From contig NZ_JAPWGX010000003.1 of NCBI RefSeq assembly GCF_027213965.1, forward strand, positions 434,001 through 498,000: 64,000 bases of DNA, in the 5' to 3' direction. Of this stretch, positions 54,571-63,815 are shown piece after piece. The DNA comes from Maritalea porphyrae (GTDB taxonomy: Bacteria > Pseudomonadota > Alphaproteobacteria > Rhizobiales > Devosiaceae). Position 1 is the first letter of the stretch. The number at the start of each line of letters is the position of its first letter. The notes under the pieces were generated by a model. The model was not told the origin of the DNA and searched no databases. It worked only from the letters and a program-made list of their open reading frames with translations. A program made the position numbers and the translations under genes.

Positions 54571-56397
54571 GTGGCCGAATTGAAATCACGGATTTCACAT
54601 GTCCTGATGTTTTTTAGTGCGATCCTTGCGTTCGCACCTGTTATCTCTGTCGATTATTTGATGGACAGCTACATCCGCATGCGCGGCATGCAAGAAATCA
54701 AAATGTCTGTGAACGGCATTGTTGAAGAAACGCAAAAGGCCGTTGAATCTGCCACAATTTCCTTACAAAGCTTAACGTCCAGAAGCCCATCATTGTGTAC
54801 CCCGACGTTCTTTCGCGCCGCTGCTGTTGAGATGCGCGCGAATTATTTAATGCGTCAGTTGATCGTCAATTCAACGGATGGCGCGCTGCAATGCGCTTTG
54901 TACGGCGACAAGTTCAGCTATACGGCGATTACGCCTACGATGAGCATGCCGGGCGGTCCGCAAGAAATGACGGTTGTGCAGATTGAGGACAATGAGTTCC
55001 CGTTGCTGAAAGTTTCCTTGCGCGTTCGACCGGGCAAAGAGGTTTCAGCATTTGTGCCCATCAATGCTCATATGTTTGATTCTGGCCATGGGGCCGTCGA
55101 AAAATCAATTATGACCCGCTTTGCATTGACGAGTGGGCTGACAATTTTCGAGTTTGGTGATCCGGCACGTTTCTTTGATGATGTGCATAGGCAGGAGAAT
55201 TTTCTCTATACGCAACAGGTCGCACAAAATGTGCCTATTGCTGTTTCTGCTGCGATTCCGATTGATTTAATAGCATCAGAATATGCCGATTTGCAGATTG
55301 GCTTCACCTTGGTCGCCAGTTTGGCCAGCTGTATTTTCTTGTGGCTGTGTGTGCAATATGTGCGTCGCTCACAGGCGCCAACATTTGATCTTGAACGAGC
55401 GATCAACGACGGTGAACTGCGCCCGCGCTATCAACCGGTCATCGATTTGCAAACAGGGCATATTGCGGGTTGCGAGGTGCTTATCCGTTGGGAGAAGCCA
55501 AACGGGGAGGTGATTTCGCCGGGGGCCTTTATCGAATATGCGGAGCTGAGTGGTCTCGCCATTCCAATGACCTTGTCGATGATGGAGCAGGTGCGCGATG
55601 ATCTGGAAGATCTATGTGATCGCCATCCACATTTGAAAGTTGGTATCAACCTGTTTGAGCGCCATTTCCGCGATGGCTCGATTGTTGAAGATGTACAATC
55701 AATCTTTGGAGCTACAAATATTCGGTACAGTCAGTTGGTGTTCGAGATCACAGAGCGTCAACCGCTGTCTGATATGGGTGGTGTGAACGCAGTAATTCAC
55801 GCCTTGCGCGATCTAGGGTCCAAAGTGGCGCTTGATGACGCGGGAACTGGGCATTCAAACCTTGCCTATATCCAAAAACTTGGGATCGATATTGTCAAAA
55901 TTGACCGCGTGTTCGTTGAGTTGATTAAGCACCGCAATCAGCCGGTTCCTGTGGTCGATGCTTTGATCAGCATGGCAAATGACTTGGGCACAGAAATTAT
56001 TGCTGAGGGCGTGGAAACTGAAGAGCAGGCATTGTATTTGCGCAAAAAAGGCATTCGCCAAGCGCAAGGATTTTTGTTTGCACCCGCGCTGCCAGTTGAT
56101 GCCTATTTGGCATTAGCGGAACGGATGAACAATGAAGAAGTGCAGTTGATTGACGAACTCGACTCAGATCGTGTCAATGATCTGGTGGGCTTTGTGGATG
56201 ATGAGCACGCCGAGATCGGCGTTGATTACGGTGGCCAAGCGCCAGGCGTAGACGGTTCTGCCCAAATTGATGCGACCGAGGCCACGGGCACAGATTCGGA
56301 TCAGGTTTATGTGGCGCCAGAAACTGAAATTGAAGACGAGCCTATGATTGGTGACGAGGATTTGTCTGACAAAAACAAGGATGAAGCGGTTGCATGA
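54571..56397 (+). CDS. CSS-motif/EAL cyclic di-GMP phosphodiesterase
   Basis: The 608-residue protein has a membrane segment (about 10-28), a periplasmic CSS-type sensor region (about 30-240, with cysteines in SLCTPTF and LQCALYG), a second membrane segment (about 248-268) and an EAL domain (about 275-520). Catalytic elements are present in slightly altered form: EVL instead of EAL near 302, NLFERH, EITE, DDAGTGHSN, KIDRVFV and EGVETEEQA. It should hydrolyse c-di-GMP to pGpG; in E. coli relatives the cysteines sense redox state. An acidic, probably disordered tail of about 75 residues ends it. The GTG start has no clear binding site. It lies behind a CtrA box. Confidence 0.88.
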   Translation: MAELKSRISHVLMFFSAILAFAPVISVDYLMDSYIRMRGMQEIKMSVNGIVEETQKAVESATISLQSLTSRSPSLCTPTFFRAAAVEMRANYLMRQLIVNSTDGALQCALYGDKFSYTAITPTMSMPGGPQEMTVVQIEDNEFPLLKVSLRVRPGKEVSAFVPINAHMFDSGHGAVEKSIMTRFALTSGLTIFEFGDPARFFDDVHRQENFLYTQQVAQNVPIAVSAAIPIDLIASEYADLQIGFTLVASLASCIFLWLCVQYVRRSQAPTFDLERAINDGELRPRYQPVIDLQTGHIAGCEVLIRWEKPNGEVISPGAFIEYAELSGLAIPMTLSMMEQVRDDLEDLCDRHPHLKVGINLFERHFRDGSIVEDVQSIFGATNIRYSQLVFEITERQPLSDMGGVNAVIHALRDLGSKVALDDAGTGHSNLAYIQKLGIDIVKIDRVFVELIKHRNQPVPVVDALISMANDLGTEIIAEGVETEEQALYLRKKGIRQAQGFLFAPALPVDAYLALAERMNNEEVQLIDELDSDRVNDLVGFVDDEHAEIGVDYGGQAPGVDGSAQIDATEATGTDSDQVYVAPETEIEDEPMIGDEDLSDKNKDEAVA

Positions 56398-56518
56398 TCG
56401 CCCTTGCTTGGATCCCAAATCATACTAAAGTATAAAATGCACATCAAAGCTGATCTGACGCTTTTCTTTTTGCTGGTTTAGTGGCAGACCAGATCAGCAA
56501 TTTCAAAGAGGTAAGCAG

Positions 56519-58807
56519 ATGACGCAAGATCCACGTGACACGCAAAATTCGATTCACGATGCGGCTCTACATTTTCATAAGTACCCAAAGCCGGGTAAAT
56601 TGGAAATTCGACCAACAAAACCGCTCGGCAATCAGCGTGATCTGGCCCTTGCATATTCTCCTGGTGTCGCTGCCCCTTGCGAAGAGATCGCAAAGAACCC
56701 CGCCACTGTTTCTGACTATACGTCCCGCGGTAATCTGGTCGCGGTGATTTCAAACGGTACAGCCGTTCTTGGCCTTGGTGCCATTGGCGCATTGGCGTCT
56801 AAGCCCGTTATGGAAGGCAAGGCCGTACTGTTCAAAAAGTTTGCGGGCATTGATGTTTTTGACATTGAGATTGACGAAAACGATCCTGCAAAATTAGTTG
56901 AAGTCATTGCGCCTTTGGAGCCGACATTTGGCGGTATCAACCTTGAAGACATCAAAGCACCAGAGTGTTTTGAGGTTGAAGAAGCTTTGCGCGAACGCAT
57001 GGAAATTCCGGTTTTCCATGATGATCAACACGGCACCGCAATCATCGTTGCTGCAGCGGTAATCAACGGATTGCGCTTGGCGAAAAAGAAGATTGAGGAC
57101 GTTAAAATCGTCACGTCTGGCGCAGGAGCTGCGGCAATCGCTTGCATGAACTTGCTGATCAGCCTTGGCGCAAAGCGCGAAAACATCTGGGTTGCAGACC
57201 GCGATGGATTGGTGACGAAAAAACGTCTGAATTCCATGGATCGCTGGCGGGCAGCATTTGCGCATGACACCGATAAAACCACTTTAGCTGAAGTCATGGA
57301 TGATGCTGACATTTTTGTGGGGTTGAGCGCTGCGGGTGTGTTGAAACCCGAACTCTTGAAGAAAATGGCGCCTAATCCTTTGATTATGGCGCTTGCCAAC
57401 CCAATCCCAGAAATTATGCCAGAATTGGCCAAAGAGGCTCGTCCAGACGCAATGATGTGCACAGGGCGCTCTGACTATCCAAACCAGGTGAACAACGTTT
57501 TGTGTTTCCCGTTCATTTTCCGGGGTGCGCTTGATGTTGGCGCAACGGCTATTAACGAAGAAATGAAGATGGCGGCGGTTCATGCTATCGCCAAATTGGC
57601 CCATGAACCCGCACTAGAGGCTTCAACTGCGGAAGCCGGGGCAACATTTGGTCCTGAATATCTTATTCCAAATCCATTTGATCAACGGCTCATTTTGCGC
57701 ATTGCACCAGCTGTGGCCAGAGCGGCTATGGAAAGCGGCGTCGCAACGCGTCCAATTACCGATTTTGAAGCCTATCATGACCGATTGAACCGCTTTGTGT
57801 TCCGTTCGGGTATGGTGATGAAGCCAATCATTGATATGGCGCGCTCGAGCAACAAGCGCGTGGTTTTTGCCGATGGTGAAGATGAGCGTGTGTTGCGTGC
57901 GGCACAAGTTGCGCTTGAAGATGGAATTGCGAAGCCAATCCTAATTGGCCGCCCAGCTGTTATTGAACACCGCATCAACAAATTCGGATTGAATTTGGAA
58001 GTGGGCAAAGACTTTGAAGTCATCAACCCAGAAGATGATCCTCGATATCGCGATTATGTGGATTTGTTCCACTCGCTTGTTGGTCGCAATGGGGTTACGC
58101 CGGATACAGCGCGCACAATCGTGCGGACCAACACCACGGTGATTGGTGCGCTTGCGGTGAAGCGGGGCGATGCTGACGCGCTGATTTGTGGCTTGCAGGG
58201 GCGCTACATCAAGCACGTTCGCGATATTAAGTCGATCATTGGGCTTGATGAGGGCGCGACGGATGTTTCTGCCTTGTCGATGCTGATCATGCGCCGTGGT
58301 GTGTTTTTCTTTGCCGATACTTATGTAACGATGGACCCGAGCCCGGACGAGTTGGTTGAGATTGCATTGCAGGCGCAAGACCATTTGAAGCGGTTCAACC
58401 TTGAAGCGAAAGCTGCGCTACTCAGCTATTCAAACTTTGGTTCACGTGATGGTGGCACATCTGAGAAGATGCGTACTGCCTACCAAAAACTCAAAGCCGC
58501 TGCGCCTGACATGATAGTTGAGGGTGAAATGCAGGGGGATTTGGCGCTCAACCAAATGCTGCGTGAACGTTATATCCCGCAAAGCAAATTGTCAGGTGAA
58601 GCAAACCTGTTGTTGTTCCCAAATTTGGATGCTGCAAACTTGTCGATGACTCTCATCAAAGAGCTAAATGACGCATTGTCTGTTGGGCCAATTTTGATGG
58701 GCACCGCAAAACCTGCGCATATTCTGTCACCTTCTGTGACCAGCCGTGGCATTGTCAATATGACCGCTGTAGCAGTTTCTGAAGCCGTTGGTGCGGACGC
58801 TAAATAG
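56519..58807 (+). CDS. maeB: NADP-type malic enzyme with phosphotransacetylase-like domain
   Basis: The 762-residue protein converts malate to pyruvate and CO2. The N-terminal malic domain shows [15 protein letters not shown] near 40, then [11 protein letters not shown] near 165 and the nucleotide fold [12 protein letters not shown] near 200. The C-terminal third (from about 440) resembles phosphotransacetylase and acts in regulation or assembly. GAGG precedes the ATG. Fused MaeB enzymes are typical for proteobacteria. It converges with amn across a shared hairpin. Confidence 0.95.
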   Translation: MTQDPRDTQNSIHDAALHFHKYPKPGKLEIRPTKPLGNQRDLALAYSPGVAAPCEEIAKNPATVSDYTSRGNLVAVISNGTAVLGLGAIGALASKPVMEGKAVLFKKFAGIDVFDIEIDENDPAKLVEVIAPLEPTFGGINLEDIKAPECFEVEEALRERMEIPVFHDDQHGTAIIVAAAVINGLRLAKKKIEDVKIVTSGAGAAAIACMNLLISLGAKRENIWVADRDGLVTKKRLNSMDRWRAAFAHDTDKTTLAEVMDDADIFVGLSAAGVLKPELLKKMAPNPLIMALANPIPEIMPELAKEARPDAMMCTGRSDYPNQVNNVLCFPFIFRGALDVGATAINEEMKMAAVHAIAKLAHEPALEASTAEAGATFGPEYLIPNPFDQRLILRIAPAVARAAMESGVATRPITDFEAYHDRLNRFVFRSGMVMKPIIDMARSSNKRVVFADGEDERVLRAAQVALEDGIAKPILIGRPAVIEHRINKFGLNLEVGKDFEVINPEDDPRYRDYVDLFHSLVGRNGVTPDTARTIVRTNTTVIGALAVKRGDADALICGLQGRYIKHVRDIKSIIGLDEGATDVSALSMLIMRRGVFFFADTYVTMDPSPDELVEIALQAQDHLKRFNLEAKAALLSYSNFGSRDGGTSEKMRTAYQKLKAAAPDMIVEGEMQGDLALNQMLRERYIPQSKLSGEANLLLFPNLDAANLSMTLIKELNDALSVGPILMGTAKPAHILSPSVTSRGIVNMTAVAVSEAVGADAK

Positions 58808-58814
58808 CGTCCGC
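58793..58814. terminator. stem-loop over the maeB stop codon, between convergent maeB and amn
   Basis: GCGGACGCT pairs perfectly with AGCGTCCGC around AAAT, and the stop codon of maeB lies inside it. The following sequence is only moderately T-rich. It can serve both convergent genes. Confidence 0.6.
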
Positions 58815-58828
58815 CTTCAAATTTCGTT

Positions 58829-60304
58829 TTACTGAAACGCCGTTTCCGCAAACGATCTGAGTTTGCGGGAATGGATCGAGTGGGCCGGCTGTTGGCGCAG
58901 GATTTCCATGGCGAGTATGCCAATTTCTAGGTGTTTGCTGACTTGGGTGCGGTAGAAATCGCTGGCCATGCCGGGCAATTTAAGTTCGCCATGCAAAGGT
59001 TTATCCGAAACGCATAATAGGGTGCCGTATGGCACACGGAACCTGAACCCGTTTGCTGCGATGGTAGCGCTTTCCATATCCAAGGCAATGGCGCGAGATT
59101 GGGATAGTCGTTGGGCGATTTCGTTTTGGTCGCGCAACTCCCAGTTTCGATTGTCAAATGTTGCGACAGTGCCGGTACGCATAATGCGCTTTTTGTCTGA
59201 ACCGCTGAGTTGGGTCACTTCACCAACGGCTTGTTCCAGAGCAACTTGCACTTCTGCTAGGGCTGGAATGGGAACGGAAATGGGCAAATCGGCGTCCAGC
59301 ACATGATCTTCTCGAACGTAAGCGTGTGCCAAAACATAGTCGCCTAGGTCTTGCGAGTTGCGCAAGCCCGCACAGTGTCCCAACATAATCCAGGCGTGAG
59401 GGCGCAATACCGCGATGTGGTCGGTTATGGTTTTCGCATTAGAGGGGCCAACCCCAATATTGACCATGGTGATGCCCGAACCATGTTTGGCTTTCAAGTG
59501 ATAGGCGGGCATTTGCGGCTCTCGCGGTGGTTTTTCGCCGGTCGATACCTCGTCGGAATTCACATTGTGGGTGACCACATTGCCTGGTTCCACGAAGGCG
59601 TGGTAATCGGGGTGACCTTCTTCCATCCATTTATGGGCAAGGCGGCAAAACTCTTCGATGTAGAAACTGTAGTTGGTGAACAACACAAAGTTTTGGAAGT
59701 GCTCAGGCTTCGTTGCAGTGTAATGAGACAATCTGTGCAACGAATAGTCTACACGCGGCGCTGTAAAGGCTGCTAGCGGGTAGGGGCCGCCCTTTGGTGG
59801 TATGAAGGTGCCATTGGCGATTTCGTCGTCTGTATGGGCCAAATCTGGCACATCAAAGATGTCGCGCAGCGGAATACCGAGCGCGTTGATCGCATCTCCA
59901 TCCAAAGTGGTGGTTGGATCGAGCGCGAAATGCACAGGAATGGGTGTGTCAGATTCGCCGACTTCAATTTCGCAATCATGATTTTTCAAAAGCTGCGCAA
60001 ACTGGGCTGTTAAATAGTATTTGAACAGCTCTGGTTCTGAAATTGTTGTCTGGTAAATGCCCGGCGAATGCAAGAACCCATAGGGCAAGTGGGAATCGAC
60101 TTTTTGAAAGCTGGTGGAGCGGACTTTAGCCATTGGATAAGTCGCGCGAATTCGCCCTTTTGGTTGCTTGCCGTCTGACAGATCGCGCACTGCATCTCGA
60201 ATAAACTGTGTGTTGCGATCATAAATCTCAGCGACGTAGTCGCGGGCTAGATAGGGATCGCTGAAAGATTTGTTCGGCAAAGCTATTGGGCGAATAGTAT
60301 CCAT
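58829..60304 (-). CDS. amn: AMP nucleosidase
   Basis: Amn splits AMP into adenine and ribose 5-phosphate. The 491-residue protein has an N-terminal AMN-specific domain and a C-terminal purine-nucleoside-phosphorylase-like domain from about 250 (MVNIGVGPSNAKTITDHIAVLRPHAWIMLGHCAGLR in parts, and ALDMESATIAANGFRFRVPYGTLL). I start at the ATG at 60304 because GGAG lies 7 bases upstream; the frame is open to 60361. It is preceded by a 337-base gap with strong stem-loops. Confidence 0.93.
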   Translation of the reverse strand: MDTIRPIALPNKSFSDPYLARDYVAEIYDRNTQFIRDAVRDLSDGKQPKGRIRATYPMAKVRSTSFQKVDSHLPYGFLHSPGIYQTTISEPELFKYYLTAQFAQLLKNHDCEIEVGESDTPIPVHFALDPTTTLDGDAINALGIPLRDIFDVPDLAHTDDEIANGTFIPPKGGPYPLAAFTAPRVDYSLHRLSHYTATKPEHFQNFVLFTNYSFYIEEFCRLAHKWMEEGHPDYHAFVEPGNVVTHNVNSDEVSTGEKPPREPQMPAYHLKAKHGSGITMVNIGVGPSNAKTITDHIAVLRPHAWIMLGHCAGLRNSQDLGDYVLAHAYVREDHVLDADLPISVPIPALAEVQVALEQAVGEVTQLSGSDKKRIMRTGTVATFDNRNWELRDQNEIAQRLSQSRAIALDMESATIAANGFRFRVPYGTLLCVSDKPLHGELKLPGMASDFYRTQVSKHLEIGILAMEILRQQPAHSIHSRKLRSFAETAFQ

Positions 60305-60510
60305 TTGGGCTCCGTTATTGTTTTTGCTTTTTGTCGTTTTGGGCACTGAGTTTGGTACCATGCGCTAAGCATATCCGGTGTTTTCGATTTTGTCTTTAAG
60401 TGTGGTTAGAAGTTTTTTTGATCACAAGAATGTGACGGGCCTTTAAACATCAAACTTGATCCCCATATCGTTCTCATGCGGTCGGCATATTGCCCTTTGC
60501 TGATTGCTCT

Positions 60511-60621
60511 GGTCGCTGTCGGACATGTCCCCCTTTGCAGCCCTCAACCATGTCCGATGGCGACCCAAATCTTTGACTTCCCAAACAAGACCAATGCACC
60601 CTCACATTGGCTTTTGTTTGG
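60511..60621. other. two strong stem-loops in the 337-base gap upstream of amn
   Basis: GGTCGCTGTCGGACATG (60511-60527) pairs over 17 positions (two G-T pairs) with 60549-60565, loop 21 bases. CCAAACAA and CCAATG (60581-60588, 60591-60596) pair with CATTGG and TTGTTTGG (60605-60610, 60614-60621). The region from 60305 to 60641 holds no protein frame that I believe. A further palindrome TCACA-AGAA-TGTGA lies at 60422-60435. Read on the minus strand this could be the 3' end of the SRPBCC transcript or a structured leader of amn. Confidence 0.5.
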
Positions 60622-60641
60622 CTAAGTTCTTTAAGTAATTC

Positions 60642-61097
60642 CTACGCTGCTGCCCTGCGTTTCGCTTCGATGCTGGATTGAATGAGGTCTTTTTCCATCA
60701 GATCCGCGACGGTTGAGATCATTTTGGAAAACAGTGCGGCTAACACTTTGGACATGAATGTTTTGGGGGTTGCTTTAAACACAAGCGTAACATTCGCTCC
60801 GCCTTCGGTTGGCTCAATTGTGTAGCTGGTGACATATTCTGTGCCATGACTGAAAGCTTCAACCTCAAACAATGTGGGTCTATTCATTGTGGTCACTGTC
60901 ATTTCTTCGGTGGCTTCGCGTCCCATCATGATGCGGGTTTCGCGCACGCGCGTGCCAACGGCCACTGGCCCTTCTGTCAACATTTCAACTTTAATAATAC
61001 CGTCGACAAAGCTGGCGGCATTTGGAAAATCTGAGACCACATCGAAAGCGATTTCGGGTGAGCTTTCGAAATGTTTGGAAACTGTTATGGTTGGCAT
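60642..61097 (-). CDS. SRPBCC-family (START-like) protein
   Basis: The 151-residue protein has the helix-grip pattern of polyketide-cyclase-like SRPBCC proteins: ISKHFESSPEIAFDVVSDFPNAA in parts at the start, VGTRVRETRIMMGREATEEMTV in the middle and GGANVTLVFKATPK near the end. Such proteins bind hydrophobic ligands or act in detoxification; the ligand is unknown. It lies nine bases after the first DUF1801 gene, in one operon with it. Confidence 0.85.
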   Translation of the reverse strand: MPTITVSKHFESSPEIAFDVVSDFPNAASFVDGIIKVEMLTEGPVAVGTRVRETRIMMGREATEEMTVTTMNRPTLFEVEAFSHGTEYVTSYTIEPTEGGANVTLVFKATPKTFMSKVLAALFSKMISTVADLMEKDLIQSSIEAKRRAAA

Positions 61098-61106
61098 GTT
61101 GCGGTC

Positions 61107-61532
61107 CTATTCCGGGTATTTTTGCGCCATATAGGCGACAGATTTGGTGATGATTTCTTCAAGAGCTGATTCATCGATGTCGCTTAAGCGTTTGATATAT
61201 AGGCAGCCTTTGCCGTGTTTGTGCTTGCCCATTTTCTCAAGTAGCGTTTCGTATTCTGAAAATCCGGCCATAATGTAGAGGACGATATTGGCCTTACGCG
61301 CTGCAAAACCCGAGCGCATGAAATCGCCTTCGCGTCCGCTTTCATATTTATAGTGATAATCGCCAAAGCCAACGATCGAGGTGCCCCACATTTTGGCTGG
61401 TGCGCCCACAATGCGTTCCATCATCTCATTGATTTTGAAGCAGTCCGCGCGTTTTTCGTCCCCTTCAATCGTCATAAGGTATTCGTCAACATTTTGTTCT
61501 GTTTTTTGGGTTTTGTTTTTGTTCTGTGCCAT
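61107..61532 (-). CDS. DUF1801 protein (YdhG-like), first of a pair
   Basis: The 141-residue product matches DUF1801: DEKRADCFKINEMMERIVGAPAKMWGTSIVGFGDYHYKYES in parts, then NIVLYIMAGFSEYETLLEKMGKHKHGKGCLYIKRLSDIDE. The family is thought to have an iron-chaperone-like or frataxin-like fold, with unknown activity. I take the ATG at 61532; the frame is open to 61619. It is about half identical to the next gene upstream, so the two are a tandem duplicate. Confidence 0.85.
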   Translation of the reverse strand: MAQNKNKTQKTEQNVDEYLMTIEGDEKRADCFKINEMMERIVGAPAKMWGTSIVGFGDYHYKYESGREGDFMRSGFAARKANIVLYIMAGFSEYETLLEKMGKHKHGKGCLYIKRLSDIDESALEEIITKSVAYMAQKYPE

Positions 61533-61578
61533 TCTCGCTTCCCCTTGGATCATCAAACCACGAAATATGCCCAGTTGG

Positions 61579-61998
61579 CTAGTTTGCCGTTGTTTCTTTG
61601 ATTTCACTGCGATTGCCAAATCCAGTTACGGCGCGTTTTATAAGGGCTTGCAGAACAGATTCATCAATATCGCTTAATTGCTTGATATATAAACAACCTT
61701 TGCCGACCTTGTGCTTTCCCAATTTGGCAAGCAAGGGATCATTTTTTTCTGGGTACCACAAAATATAGAGTGTGATTTGCGTTTTGCGGTTGGCAAAACC
61801 TATGCGAAATGTTTCGCCGGAGTGGCCACTTTTGTATTTGTACTTGTAGCTGGAATAACCAATTACGCATGGTCCCCACATCTTTGCTTCCCAGCCAGAA
61901 ATGGTGGTCATCATGTTGTGGATTTTTATGCAATCATTGCGACGGTTTTCGTCTTCAATGGAAGCGAGAAATGCCTCTGGTGTCATGTAATCTGTCAT
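61579..61998 (-). CDS. DUF1801 protein, second of a pair
   Basis: The 139-residue product repeats the pattern of its neighbour: NRRNDCIKIHNMMTTISGWEAKMWG, then ITLYILWYPEKNDPLLAKLGKHKVGKGCLYIKQLSDIDE. I choose the ATG at 61998; ATG at 62010 and GTG at 62013 are possible and none has a clear binding site. It is the first gene of the leftward unit (DUF1801-DUF1801-SRPBCC) and diverges from the ArsR-type regulator across an inverted repeat. Confidence 0.83.
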   Translation of the reverse strand: MTDYMTPEAFLASIEDENRRNDCIKIHNMMTTISGWEAKMWGPCVIGYSSYKYKYKSGHSGETFRIGFANRKTQITLYILWYPEKNDPLLAKLGKHKVGKGCLYIKQLSDIDESVLQALIKRAVTGFGNRSEIKETTAN

Positions 61999-62051
61999 AT
62001 GTTTAATCATCACGTAGTTGGCACAATCGTCAAGAATTTCCTTGCATTCAA

Positions 62052-62075
62052 TTAGTCAGTTAGCTTATTGACTAA
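62052..62075. promoter_or_regulatory. inverted repeat TTAGTCA-N10-TGACTAA, likely ArsR-type operator
   Basis: A perfect 7-bp inverted repeat lies three bases before the ATG of the ArsR-type regulator (62079), between it and the divergent DUF1801 genes. Operators of ArsR repressors have this size and AT-rich form. It would allow control of both directions. Confidence 0.6.
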
Positions 62076-62078
62076 ATC

Positions 62079-62387
62079 ATGGACGAAGAATTTGTATTTA
62101 TCGCCAACGCTTTGGCGCACGAGAAACGACTTAAAGTCTTGGAGTGGCTAAAGGACCCTGAAAGTAATTTTCCTCCACAAGTGGATGGAGATTTGGTTAG
62201 TGACGGGGTCTGCTCGGGCTTTATTGCTGACAAACTTGGTGTCAGTGCTCCCACCGCTTCGGCGCACCTTGGCTTGTTGCGCGATGCGGGGTTGATTTCG
62301 TCCAAGCGGATCAAGAAGTGGACGTTTTATAAGCGCAACGAAGAGGCGATTCAGCGAGTTGCTAACCGCGTTGCTAGCGAGCTTTAG
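62079..62387 (+). CDS. ArsR-family winged-helix regulator
   Basis: The 102-residue protein has a single HTH_20/ArsR fold: ANALAHEKRLKVLEWLKDPESN at the start, the recognition helix in DKLGVSAPTASAHLGLLRDAGLISSKR, and the wing with WTFYKRNEEAI. No metal-binding CxC is seen in the usual place; one cysteine lies in DGVCSGF. The ATG at 62079 has no Shine-Dalgarno and sits three bases from the palindrome, so translation may be leaderless. It probably controls the divergent DUF1801/SRPBCC genes and the decarboxylase that follows by nine bases. Confidence 0.88.
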   Translation: MDEEFVFIANALAHEKRLKVLEWLKDPESNFPPQVDGDLVSDGVCSGFIADKLGVSAPTASAHLGLLRDAGLISSKRIKKWTFYKRNEEAIQRVANRVASEL

Positions 62388-62396
62388 GGGAATATT

Positions 62397-63746
62397 GTGG
62401 GTGAGATTGATACCATTCGTGCTGCAAATCAGCGAGCAATCGAATATTTGAATACTGTCGACGAGCGTCGCGTGTTTCCTGATCAGGCCGCGGTTGAGGG
62501 TTTGGACGGGTTTAATGAGGCGCTGCCCGATAGCTCTTCCGATCCTATGGAAACACTGGCGTTGCTGAATGATCTGGGCACACCGGCCACTGTGACCAAC
62601 AATGGTGGGCGTTATTTTGGTTTTGTTATCGGGGCGACTTTGCCAGCTGCAGCTGCTGCTGAGCGATTGGCAAGCGCATGGGACCAGTGTGGGTCGTCGT
62701 TTGTCAATTCTCCGGTTGCCGCTAGAATTGAGACTGTGGCGACAAATTGGGTGCTTGATATCCTTGATTTGCCACGTGAGAGCCAGATTGGTTTTGGCAC
62801 TAGTGCCACCGCTTGCGGCCTGTCGATGTTGGCTGTTGCTAGACGAACTTTGCTCAAGCGTAAGGGCTGGGACATAGATGTTGATGGCCTTGTTGGTGCG
62901 CCTGAGGTTAAACTGATGGTGTCTGAAACCATTCACATAACCATCAAGAAAGCGGCCAAGCTGCTGGGTTTTGGCCTGAACCGGCTGCTGATTGCTCCAT
63001 GCGATGAAGATGGTCGGGTGATCGTTAATCAGATGCCAGAAATCGACGATATGACGATCGTTTGTTTGCAGGCCGGCGAAGTCAATAAAGGTTCGTTTGA
63101 TCGGTTTTCTGAGATCATACCTGTTGCCCATGCTGCTGGTGCTTGGGTGCATGTTGATGGCGCATTCGGTCTTTGGGCGCGGGCTAGTGAAACGAAGAAA
63201 CATCTGACGCACGGTGTTGAACTTGCAGACAGTTGGACAACTGACGGGCACAAATGGCTGAACACCCCTTATGATGGGGCGATGGCGATTTGCGGACATG
63301 CAGATGAGTTTGCAGCGACCTTGAACTCGGATGCTGTTTATTCGACTACTGAACCTTTTTCGCAAAAGAACCTGGTACTTGAGTTTTCGCGCCGTGCGCG
63401 CGGTATCCCCATTTGGGCTGCCCTTCGTTCGTTGGGGCGCCAAGGCGTTGACGAGATGGTTACTCGCCATTGTGCACAAGCAGTGCGGCTGGCCGAAGGC
63501 TTGCGCGGCCACGGTGTTACCGTTTTGAATGATGTAGTGATCAATCAAGTGCTTTGTACCCTTGGCAACGAACAGAAGAACGCCGCTCTTATTCAGCGGA
63601 TCTCCGAAGCGGGAGAGATTTGGTTTGGACCGTCCAAATGGCGTGGTGAAAGTGTGTTTCGGCTTTCTGTTTCTTCTTGGCGGACGACGGACGAGGATAT
63701 TGAGCGTGCGATTGATGCCATTGGGCGCGCAATTGCTGAACTTTAG
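62397..63746 (+). CDS. group II PLP-dependent decarboxylase
   Basis: The 449-residue protein belongs to the glutamate/aromatic amino-acid decarboxylase fold. It shows VNSPVAARIETVATNW near 105, AGAWVHVDGAFGLWA near 250 with the PLP aspartate, and DSWTTDGHKWLNTPYD with the PLP lysine K286. The GTG start at 62397 has AGGGG upstream, nine bases after the ArsR-type gene. The amino-acid substrate cannot be told. A 575-codon open frame on the opposite strand is only a shadow. Confidence 0.88.
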   Translation: MGEIDTIRAANQRAIEYLNTVDERRVFPDQAAVEGLDGFNEALPDSSSDPMETLALLNDLGTPATVTNNGGRYFGFVIGATLPAAAAAERLASAWDQCGSSFVNSPVAARIETVATNWVLDILDLPRESQIGFGTSATACGLSMLAVARRTLLKRKGWDIDVDGLVGAPEVKLMVSETIHITIKKAAKLLGFGLNRLLIAPCDEDGRVIVNQMPEIDDMTIVCLQAGEVNKGSFDRFSEIIPVAHAAGAWVHVDGAFGLWARASETKKHLTHGVELADSWTTDGHKWLNTPYDGAMAICGHADEFAATLNSDAVYSTTEPFSQKNLVLEFSRRARGIPIWAALRSLGRQGVDEMVTRHCAQAVRLAEGLRGHGVTVLNDVVINQVLCTLGNEQKNAALIQRISEAGEIWFGPSKWRGESVFRLSVSSWRTTDEDIERAIDAIGRAIAEL

Positions 63747-63815
63747 CGGTTGATATCGGTCAACACAGATCATTGGTGTTTCCTCTAAACTGACTTCAGT
63801 TTGGAGGGTGCGCCC

